From NCBI GenBank assembly GCA_913060985.1, contig CAJXTQ010000024.1, positions 1-8,059 on the forward strand: a stretch of DNA of 8,059 nucleotides. The letters run 5' to 3'. Both the position numbers and the translations under genes were made by a program. Positions 1-5,453 of the stretch are shown in pieces (within the stretch, counting starts at the first letter, position 1; each line of letters starts with the position of its first letter). This DNA is from an uncultured Micrococcales bacterium. GTDB lineage: Bacteria > Actinomycetota > Actinomycetes > Actinomycetales > Microbacteriaceae. The notes under the pieces are model-generated. The model was not told the origin of the DNA. It was given only the letters and a program-made list of their open reading frames with translations, and did no database searches.

Positions 1-98
1 GCATGGTGGTGACCCCAACCACTGTCTTTGAGTCATTCATGGGCAAAGGTCTTTCCAAACGATTTAGAAAAACCGCCCTCAAAAAGAAGGCGGTGTGA
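1..98 (+). CDS. Possible 3' end of an unidentified gene (partial)
   Basis: An open frame enters from the left edge (whole codons from position 3) and ends at TGA 96-98, giving about 31 residues with a strongly basic tail (MGKGLSKRFRK, then KKKAV). Third-codon positions are reasonably G/C rich and the tail resembles the cytoplasmic end of a membrane protein, but I recognise no family. The frame runs through the minus-strand tRNA terminator at 68-94, which is unusual. A competing reading is a minus-strand gene starting at ATG 40-38 (MNDSKTVVGV) with a GGAAAG-like ribosome site about 10 nt upstream, running off the left edge. The two cannot be separated from this fragment. Confidence 0.35.
   Translation, partial: MVVTPTTVFESFMGKGLSKRFRKTALKKKAV
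68..94 (-). terminator. Rho-independent terminator of tRNA-Ser(GCU)
   Basis: Read on the minus strand, a perfect 6-bp stem ACCGCC / GGCGGT closes an 11-nt loop and runs directly into five T residues (complement of 68-72). It lies 9 nt beyond the tRNA discriminator base. On the plus strand no T-run follows the stem, so it acts leftward. Confidence 0.8.
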
Positions 99-102
99 AC
101 AG

Positions 103-194
<92 letters not shown>

Positions 195-248
195 AAATGC
201 GTGCTCAAGCCTAACCTAAATCAGCTAATTCAGCCATCGAGATTTATC

Positions 249-272
249 CAATTCAGGAATTGAAACTTTCAA
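249..272. promoter_or_regulatory. Two overlapping short palindromes upstream of the lipoprotein gene
   Basis: CAATTC-AG-GAATTG (249-262) and TTGAAA-C-TTTCAA (260-272) are both perfect inverted repeats and share three bases. They end just before the GTG start at 276. They could be operator half-sites or a small mRNA structure. Arms of 6 bp in AT-rich DNA can arise by chance, so the assignment is weak. The rest of the 195-275 gap shows no clear promoter. Confidence 0.25.
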
Positions 273-275
273 GCG

Positions 276-899
276 GTGGTTTTTCAACGCATGCGCTATC
301 TGTCTTTGGTTTTTGCAAGCCTGCTGCTGGTTGGCTGTGCCCAGTCAACCGATGCAACATCAGAAGATGTTGACATTCAATCTCAGCAAACTGAGATTGA
401 ATCCACTGAGCCAGAAACTACTGAAACCGAACAGGCTGAGCCCGAGGAGCAGTCTGAGCCTGTTGAGGCTCCTGCCGAAGAAGAAGCCCAAGAGGTCGAG
501 GTCGAGTCTGAAACAGAAACCGAGACCGAAACCCAGTCAGCGGACGAGCCTCAGACTGGAAGCAACGAATCTGAAGCTGAGCCCGAGCAGGCCGAGGAAG
601 AAGTTGTCGAAGAGACTGAAGAAGTCGTCGAGGAAGAGGCTGAACAAGAGGCCGAGCCTGAACCAACAGGATTTACCTTTGCAATGGTTCAAGAAAACGA
701 TGATGCCTCAAGCTGTTGGAGTGTAATTAATGGAAATGTCTACGACCTGACTTCTTGGATTAATAGCCACCCCGGAGGATCATCAAGGATTCTCAGTCTT
801 TGCGGAACTGATGGAAGCAGTTCTTTTAATGCCATGCACGGCGGACAATCAAACCCAGAGAGCAGACTGCAGTCATTTTTGCTGGGACCTCTTAGTTAG
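276..899 (+). CDS. Secreted lipoprotein with Glu-rich stalk and cytochrome b5-like haem-binding domain
   Basis: This is a predicted surface lipoprotein of 207 residues. Residues 1-21 form a lipoprotein signal ending in the lipobox LVGC, with Cys21 as the lipidated residue. Residues 22-130 form a low-complexity stalk with about 45 acidic residues and no Lys or Arg. Residues 131-207 match a cytochrome b5-type fold: NGNVYDLTSWINSHPGG carries the first axial His165 (HPGG) and FNAMHGG the second, His188. Cys147 and Cys176 flank the first haem motif and could form a disulfide, which suits an extracytoplasmic domain. A role in electron transfer or haem binding at the cell surface is inferred; partner and redox role are unknown. 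The GTG at 276 gives two n-region arginines; ATG 291 would give a shorter but workable signal peptide. Neither start has a strong ribosome site. The 3' end overlaps the convergent LCP gene by 8 bp. Confidence 0.85.
   Translation: MVFQRMRYLSLVFASLLLVGCAQSTDATSEDVDIQSQQTEIESTEPETTETEQAEPEEQSEPVEAPAEEEAQEVEVESETETETETQSADEPQTGSNESEAEPEQAEEEVVEETEEVVEEEAEQEAEPEPTGFTFAMVQENDDASSCWSVINGNVYDLTSWINSHPGGSSRILSLCGTDGSSSFNAMHGGQSNPESRLQSFLLGPLS
492..533 (+). repeat. Degenerate hexanucleotide tandem repeat coding for Glu-X dipeptides
   Basis: Seven consecutive 6-bp units of the form GAR-NNN (GAGGTC, GAGGTC, GAGTCT, GAAACA, GAAACC, GAGACC, GAAACC) encode EVEVESETETETET, residues 73-86 of the lipoprotein stalk. 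Because units are two codons long, gain or loss by slippage would keep the frame. The units are not identical, so recent slippage is not proven. Confidence 0.7.
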
Positions 900-2037
900 A
901 GCAGAGTTCATCGGCTGCGGTAACACCGCTTACGTTGGTGGGCTTTGGAGCAACAGTTGTGGTTTCACCAGTTTCTGGGTTTACCTCGGGCTCAGCATTT
1001 AGTGATTCTGGATCAATCAGTTTTCCATCCACCACCAATAACTCTTCTTCATTACGAATTGCCGTGAAGATATCCTCCGCACCTTCAGCAAGCCCAAGCC
1101 TTCCAACTGCGTCACCTTCTAGGTCATAAACAGGAAGCCTTAGGAAACTAATGTTTTCCAAATCAACATCGTTGAGCTCCCTGGCCATAGCCACCATGGT
1201 GTCGAGCTTGGTGAGGCTTTCACTCAATCGCATGTTTTCAGCTGCGGCAGAGGCCAATGAATAAAGACGTATGGGGGATGTCAGGATGTCTTCGTCCATC
1301 ACTTTTCTAACTAGGGATGTTAGGAATACCTGCTGGTTGGAAATCCTGCTCAAATCACTTCCATCACCTACGCCATATCGGGTTCGCAAAAAAGCCAACG
1401 CCTGCTCGCCCTCCAACAGATGCGTCCCTGCATCGAGTTCTAGTTGCGAATAGGGATCACTTATTGGGCTTGCGACACAAACCTCAACACCACCGATTGC
1501 CTCACTCATGCCTATAACACCTTTGAAATCAATCAGCCCCAGGTGAGGGATGGAGACATTGGTAATTCCCTGGACAGCATCAAGAACACAACTTGGACCA
1601 CCCAGTTCAAGAGTTTGGTTGATCTGCATCAGATCCCCATAGCGTGCCTTCGATCTGTCTTCCTCAGGAATACAGTCGGGGATTGGGATGAGTAAATCTC
1701 TTGGGAAGCTAAGGACAACCGCGTTGTCGCGGGCTTCATTGACATGCAAAAGCATGATCACATCAGCAAGATTTGCCGTTGAAGATCCGTAGTTGGCGTT
1801 TTGGTTTTCTCTTGTGTCGCTTCCGATGAGCAACAAATTCAGCGGTCCATCAAGCTCTGCCTGAGTTGGATTTCCATAAATACTTCCATCCAGGTCATAG
1901 ACCTCAACAGCTGCTGATTCCAAAGTTCTGCTCAGTTGCCAAACGTTGAAGCCAACAAACCCGGCTAAGACCAAACTGACCGCGGCAACCGAGCCGAGGC
2001 CTATTTTCCACCAGGATCTTTTGTGTTCGCTCATCAC
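892..2037 (-). CDS. LytR-CpsA-Psr (LCP) family cell-wall glycopolymer ligase
   Basis: LCP enzymes transfer undecaprenyl-linked glycopolymers onto peptidoglycan at the outer face of the membrane. The 381-residue product has a short basic cytoplasmic end (SEHKRSWWK), one membrane segment (about 13-34) and an LCP catalytic domain at about 65-245. Recognisable family motifs are NLLLIGSDTR (Asp74, Arg76), ADVIMLLHVN (Asp92), VVLSFPRDLLIPIP (Arg113, Asp114) and the Arg-rich lipid-phosphate segment AFLRTRYGVGDGSDLSRISNQQ (Arg218, Arg220, Arg231). Four cysteines (122, 150, 187, 379) all lie in the outside portion. After about residue 340 comes an acidic, Pro/Thr-rich tail ending ADELCSN. The first codons are GTG ATG; ATG 2034 may be the real start, and neither has a clear ribosome site. 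It is divergent from the GH1 gene across a 37-bp palindromic gap. The substrate glycopolymer cannot be told from sequence. Confidence 0.92.
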   Translation of the reverse strand: MMSEHKRSWWKIGLGSVAAVSLVLAGFVGFNVWQLSRTLESAAVEVYDLDGSIYGNPTQAELDGPLNLLLIGSDTRENQNANYGSSTANLADVIMLLHVNEARDNAVVLSFPRDLLIPIPDCIPEEDRSKARYGDLMQINQTLELGGPSCVLDAVQGITNVSIPHLGLIDFKGVIGMSEAIGGVEVCVASPISDPYSQLELDAGTHLLEGEQALAFLRTRYGVGDGSDLSRISNQQVFLTSLVRKVMDEDILTSPIRLYSLASAAAENMRLSESLTKLDTMVAMARELNDVDLENISFLRLPVYDLEGDAVGRLGLAEGAEDIFTAIRNEEELLVVDGKLIDPESLNAEPEVNPETGETTTVAPKPTNVSGVTAADELCSN

Positions 2038-2046
2038 TTCGTTTTG

Positions 2047-2052
2047 AGTTTA
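2047..2052 (-). promoter_or_regulatory. Candidate -10 element for the LCP gene
   Basis: TAAACT on the minus strand fits the TANNNT pattern of a housekeeping -10 box. Its last base is separated by 9 nt from the GTG codon (2037), so the transcript would be nearly or fully leaderless, matching the absence of a ribosome site. No good -35 is seen. It forms the left arm of the palindrome at 2047-2067. Confidence 0.4.
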
Positions 2053-2061
2053 GTGTCCAAC

Positions 2062-2067
2062 TAAACT
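2062..2067 (+). promoter_or_regulatory. Candidate -10 element for the GH1 gene (leaderless)
   Basis: TAAACT is followed by exactly 7 nt and then ATG 2075. This is the spacing expected if transcription starts on the A of the start codon, a leaderless layout common in actinobacteria. There is no Shine-Dalgarno sequence in front of the ATG, which agrees. The -35 region (around TTCGTT, 2038-2043) is weak. Confidence 0.5.
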
Positions 2068-2074
2068 GCTTGAC

Positions 2075-3454
2075 ATGTCATTTGAGCCTAACGAAATAAA
2101 ACAATTAGCACAGCGTTTTCCCAGCAAGTTCACATTCGGTTCAGCTACCGCCTCCTGGCAGATAGAGGGCTCAAGTCAGTCCCGTGGTTCAAGTGTTTGG
2201 GATGACTTTGCTGCAATTCAAGGCAACATCAAAGATGGCACCGTTGCTGACCCAGCATGTGACTCAGTCAATCGCTATAAAGAAGACATTGAGCTATTGA
2301 AATACCTTGGTGTTGACACCTATAGATTCAGTGTTAGTTGGCCAAGGGTTTATGACTTCAAAAACGACAGGCCAAATCAAGCGGGTTTGGATTATTACAG
2401 CAATCTCATTGATGGGCTGATTGAAGCTGGCATCAAGCCAACACTGACTATGTATCACTGGGATCTCCCAAGTGAACTGCAAGAAAAGGGTGGCTGGCAA
2501 TGGCCAGGAATCACCGATGAATTCGCTAAATACGCAGAGCTGTTGGCTTCCAAATTTGCAGACAGAGTTGACACCTGGGCGACACTCAACGAGCCATGGG
2601 TTGTTAGTTTCTTAGGCCATGCAACAAAGATTCACGCACCAGGGCTTGGTGACCCAAGGGCTGGGTTTATAAGTGCCTACTACCAATTGGTAGCTCACGG
2701 CAAAGCCATGAAAGTCCTGAGAGATCACAACGTCAATCGCGCCGGAACTGTTTTGAACATGACTGAAATCCTCAGTGACTTCGAGGAGTGCGCCGGTGCA
2801 GTCAAGCATGTCGACAATTTGCAGAACGGTATGTGGCTTGACATGCTCTCTGGTCGCGGAATCAGTGATTACACCAAAGAGTCAACAAAAGAATTCACCG
2901 ACTGGAGCTTTGTCAACGAAGAAGAGCTAAAGCTTGCCAGTGAGCCAATCGATTTCTTGGGAATCAATTACTACACCCCCAACAGAATTGAGCCCGGTGA
3001 GGAGCAAGAAAGCTTCATAGTCGGTCAGGATGCCGGTGTTTATCCAGGTAGTGGGAATGTCAAATTTGTCTCGCGGGAGCCAAAGTCACTAATGGGCTGG
3101 GAAGTCAGGGCAGAATCACTGACCAACACTTTGCGGGCAACCGCCAAGGCTTTGCCAGGAGTTCCTCTTATGGTGACAGAAAACGGTGGGGCTTTCCCAG
3201 ACCAGATTGATGGGGATCAGGTTCACGATCCAGAGCGAGTCGATTACTACTTCCAGCACCTCTCAGCCTGTGCTGATGCAATTGATGAAGGTATTGATTT
3301 GCAGGGCTATTACTGCTGGAGCCTTATGGACAACATCGAATGGGCCGAAGGATTAGAAAAGCGCTTTGGGCTTTTCTATGTTGATCACCAAACTCAGAAG
3401 CGAACCGCCAAAGACTCAGCAAAGTTCATCAAAGAGCTTTTGGCTAACCGTTAG
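2075..3454 (+). CDS. Glycoside hydrolase family 1 beta-glucosidase
   Basis: The enzyme hydrolyses non-reducing terminal beta-D-glucosyl (or related) residues with retention of configuration. The 459-residue length is normal for bacterial GH1. The N-terminal signature FTFGSATASWQIEG includes sugar-binding Gln29; YHWDLP (127-132) is present; the acid/base is Glu173 in TLNEPW; the nucleophile is Glu369 in VTENGG; and the C-terminal block YCWSLMDNIEW supplies Trp415, Glu422 and Trp423 for the glucose subsite. There is no signal peptide, so it acts in the cytoplasm on imported or phosphate-free glycosides. The start fits the family N-terminus and a leaderless promoter just upstream. It converges on the sugar-importer operon with stop codons overlapping by 4 bp and no terminator between. 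Exact substrate (cellobiose, gentiobiose, aryl glucoside or other) is not readable from sequence. Confidence 0.95.
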   Translation: MSFEPNEIKQLAQRFPSKFTFGSATASWQIEGSSQSRGSSVWDDFAAIQGNIKDGTVADPACDSVNRYKEDIELLKYLGVDTYRFSVSWPRVYDFKNDRPNQAGLDYYSNLIDGLIEAGIKPTLTMYHWDLPSELQEKGGWQWPGITDEFAKYAELLASKFADRVDTWATLNEPWVVSFLGHATKIHAPGLGDPRAGFISAYYQLVAHGKAMKVLRDHNVNRAGTVLNMTEILSDFEECAGAVKHVDNLQNGMWLDMLSGRGISDYTKESTKEFTDWSFVNEEELKLASEPIDFLGINYYTPNRIEPGEEQESFIVGQDAGVYPGSGNVKFVSREPKSLMGWEVRAESLTNTLRATAKALPGVPLMVTENGGAFPDQIDGDQVHDPERVDYYFQHLSACADAIDEGIDLQGYYCWSLMDNIEWAEGLEKRFGLFYVDHQTQKRTAKDSAKFIKELLANR

Positions 3455-4401
3455 CCCTTGACTGAACCTGCCAGCAATCCACGGACGAAGTAGCGCTGCA
3501 GGAAGAAGAACACCAGCAGTGGCACAATCATGGCGATAAACGCACCCGCTGTCAGCACCTCCCAGCCACCACCGCGGCTTCCAACCATCTCTGCCAAACG
3601 GACAGTCAGTGGCGAAATACTTTGCTCACCGCCACCAAATGTTAGTCCGACCAGAAGGTCATTCCATACCCACAAAAACTGGAAGATCGCAAATGAGGCA
3701 ATGGCGGGAATTGAAAGTGGAAGGACGATTCTTCTAAACATCATGAACCATCCGGCCCCATCGACCCTGGCTGCCTCAATTAGTTCGCGCGGTATTTGTC
3801 GCAAGAAGTTATGCAGCAAGAATGTAGCCAGCGGCAAACCGAAGATGGTGTGTGCTATCCAGATTGGTATATACGTACCTGTAATACCCAAATCAGGTAT
3901 CAATGTCGTGTCACCAATCTGCAGACCACGAGCAAACAGCTGCAAAAGCGGAATCAGCGCCATCTGCAGGGGAATTACCTGCAGAGCGAAGATCGTGAAG
4001 AAGATAAAGTCGCGACCCTTGAACTCAAACCACGCCAAGGCGTAGGCAGCAAAGGTGGCTAGCGTCAGCGGAAAGATCGCCGCAGGGATGGTGATTGCGA
4101 AGCTATTGAAAAAGTACTGACTCAACGGTGGAGTTACAGTGCTTCCAACAAACAGCACCTGGTAGTAGTTTTCAAAGGTCACATTGGGGTCTTGAAAAAA
4201 CGTCCACCAACCGGTTGTGTTGATATCCGCTTGCGGACGAAAGCTACTAACAAGCAGTCCAAATGTTGGAATCGTCCACACAACGGCAATAACAATTGCG
4301 ATTGCACTTGCTACAGGAGAGCTAAAGGCATCTCGTACTTTGCGACGGCCCCGACTAAGCCCAAGCTTTGGGGTGCTCTTTACTTCTGGAGTTGCGGTCA
4401 T
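3451..4401 (-). CDS. Carbohydrate ABC transporter permease, MalG/AglG type
   Basis: This is one of two membrane subunits of a sugar importer. From ATG 4401 it has 316 residues. A basic cytoplasmic end (about 1-27) is followed by about six membrane segments (roughly 29-53, 98-123, 131-157, 175-199, 228-249, 281-304). The ATPase-docking EAA loop is clear: PRELIEAARVDGAG, with Glu209-Ala-Ala and Gly215, and the end RYFVRGLLAGSVKG is typical of MalG-family proteins. The chosen start overlaps the previous stop as TAATG, with AAAGGA 10 nt upstream; a start at 4446 would extend the protein 15 residues back into the upstream gene and is less likely. Translation is probably coupled to the upstream permease. 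The similarity feels closest to the alpha-glucoside AglG branch, from memory; substrate is uncertain. Confidence 0.93.
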   Translation of the reverse strand: MTATPEVKSTPKLGLSRGRRKVRDAFSSPVASAIAIVIAVVWTIPTFGLLVSSFRPQADINTTGWWTFFQDPNVTFENYYQVLFVGSTVTPPLSQYFFNSFAITIPAAIFPLTLATFAAYALAWFEFKGRDFIFFTIFALQVIPLQMALIPLLQLFARGLQIGDTTLIPDLGITGTYIPIWIAHTIFGLPLATFLLHNFLRQIPRELIEAARVDGAGWFMMFRRIVLPLSIPAIASFAIFQFLWVWNDLLVGLTFGGGEQSISPLTVRLAEMVGSRGGGWEVLTAGAFIAMIVPLLVFFFLQRYFVRGLLAGSVKG

Positions 4402-5387
4402 TATCTTTCCGTCCTTTCCAGTCTGAGCTGTCGGATGTTGTACCAAATGATTGGGATGATGGCGATGAACAAAATAATCGCCAACGCAGACCCAGTTCCA
4501 TAGTTCAGCTGCCTGAAGGCCTGGGTATACATCTCGTTAGCAATAACAGAGGTTTGGAAGTTACCTCCGGTCATAGTTCTAACGATGTCGAACACCTTCA
4601 AAGTTGCAATCAAAATTGTTGTTACAACAACAACAATGCTTGACCTAATCATTGGAACGGTTACACGCAAGAACCTGTTCCACTGGCTTGCCCCGTCTAG
4701 CATGGCCGCCTCAACAACCTCATCCGGGATGTTTTTCATGGCAGCTGCCAGAACAACCATTGCAAAACCAGTCTGAATCCAGATCATCACAGCAATCAGC
4801 AGGAAGGTGTTCAGAGGTGTTTCCAGCAACCAGTTAGGCGGTGTCGCTCCAAAAGATTTCCAAACGGCGCTCAGAAGACCAATGTCTGGCTTGTTCTCGT
4901 TGGGCTCGAAGGTGTAAACAAAGCGCCAAATAATAGAAGCACCAACGAAACTGATGGCCATTGGCATGAAGATTAGGGACTTGATAACCGCTGCTCTGCG
5001 CATGCGGTCAGTCATATAAGCAATTGCCAAACCGATAATTGTGGAAACAATCGGTACCGCAAACACCCATATGATCGTGTTTCTGAGAACTATTTGAATC
5101 TCGGGGGTTGTGAAGGCCCAAATGTAGTTTTCAAGACCTATGAAGTTTTGGCTGTTTTTGTCCATGAAAGACAAAATCAAAGTTCTGATTGCTGGGTATA
5201 AAAGACCAATCACCAGAAGTAAAAGGGCCGGTCCGAGGAAGACTCCGTATCGCAGCCACTCCTGTGTCTTTACTGAGGTTCTTTCGGCAAGAATAAAAAT
5301 CAAAACAATGATTCCGACAAAAACCAAAGTTCCCACCACAAAGATAAACAGGTTGGGTGCTATTACTTCCCAGCCGGACCTACCCAT
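4401..5387 (-). CDS. Carbohydrate ABC transporter permease, MalF/AglF type
   Basis: This is the second membrane subunit of the importer, 328 residues. It has membrane segments at about 12-34, 48-66, 100-123, 137-157, 195-216, 250-268 and 300-317. The two close N-terminal segments before the transport core are typical of AglF/MalF-like subunits. The EAA loop reads PDEVVEAAMLDGAS (Glu226-Ala-Ala, Gly232). The start is firm: GGAGGT lies 5 nt before the ATG. It follows the binding-protein gene after 66 bp that contain a strong hairpin, and its stop overlaps the next start by one base. It should pair with the downstream permease as a heterodimer in the cytoplasmic membrane. No ATPase gene lies in this operon, so a shared ATPase is presumed. 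Confidence 0.93.
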   Translation of the reverse strand: MGRSGWEVIAPNLFIFVVGTLVFVGIIVLIFILAERTSVKTQEWLRYGVFLGPALLLLVIGLLYPAIRTLILSFMDKNSQNFIGLENYIWAFTTPEIQIVLRNTIIWVFAVPIVSTIIGLAIAYMTDRMRRAAVIKSLIFMPMAISFVGASIIWRFVYTFEPNENKPDIGLLSAVWKSFGATPPNWLLETPLNTFLLIAVMIWIQTGFAMVVLAAAMKNIPDEVVEAAMLDGASQWNRFLRVTVPMIRSSIVVVVTTILIATLKVFDIVRTMTGGNFQTSVIANEMYTQAFRQLNYGTGSALAIILFIAIIPIIWYNIRQLRLERTER

Positions 5388-5392
5388 GTCTC

Positions 5393-5398
5393 ACCTCC
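5393..5398 (-). promoter_or_regulatory. Strong Shine-Dalgarno site of the AglF-type permease
   Basis: GGAGGT on the minus strand sits 5 nt before the ATG at 5387. It is the best ribosome site in the window and fixes that start. It may compensate for low mRNA levels beyond the upstream hairpin. Confidence 0.8.
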
Positions 5399-5405
5399 AG
5401 ATTTG

Positions 5406-5438
5406 AAAGAAAAGGGCCCGCCCGGAGGCGGGCCCTTT
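5406..5438 (-). terminator. Intra-operon GC-rich hairpin (partial terminator or mRNA stabiliser)
   Basis: A perfect 12-bp stem AAAGGGCCCGCC / GGCGGGCCCTTT (5411-5438) with a 4-nt loop is followed on the minus strand by an interrupted T-run (TTTT C TTT C). It lies 15 bp after the binding-protein stop and before the permease gene. Such hairpins in ABC operons commonly end or protect part of the transcript, leaving binding protein in excess over permeases. The interrupted T-run suggests incomplete termination, which is inferred. Confidence 0.75.
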
Positions 5439-5453
5439 CCACTGCTTACTACC

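Larger units (their letters stand above)
2047..2067. promoter_or_regulatory. Perfect interrupted palindrome between divergent LCP and GH1 genes (candidate operator)
   Basis: Eight-base arms AGTTTAGT and ACTAAACT flank the spacer GTCCA. The arms are exact reverse complements, which is very unlikely by chance in a 37-bp gap. The element ends 7 bp before the GH1 start codon and 9 bp before the LCP start codon, so a bound protein could control both genes. It does not resemble the TGTAARCG-type sites upstream of the importer operon. Each arm also holds a -10-like TAAACT pointing outward, so the symmetry could reflect back-to-back promoters rather than a regulator. Confidence 0.65.

Noticed and set aside
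313..726. Long alternative frames on both strands across the lipoprotein stalk
   Set aside because: The stalk DNA is purine-rich and repetitive, which suppresses stop codons in other frames. The 276-899 frame has a signal peptide and a haem domain; the others give only low-complexity Arg/Ser/Leu sequence.
2070..2075. Consensus-like -35 hexamer TTGACA ending on the A of the GH1 start codon
   Set aside because: No good -10 lies 16-18 bp downstream, and use of it would start the mRNA inside the GH1 N-terminal signature with no later start codon that keeps the family core.
3530..4045. 171-residue plus-strand frame
   Set aside because: It is antisense to the well-supported MalG-type permease and shows no domain of its own.
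4402..4446. Upstream start for the MalG-type permease at 4446
   Set aside because: It would overlap the preceding permease by about 45 bp, while ATG 4401 gives a TAATG junction with a properly spaced AAAGGA site and a normal N-terminus.
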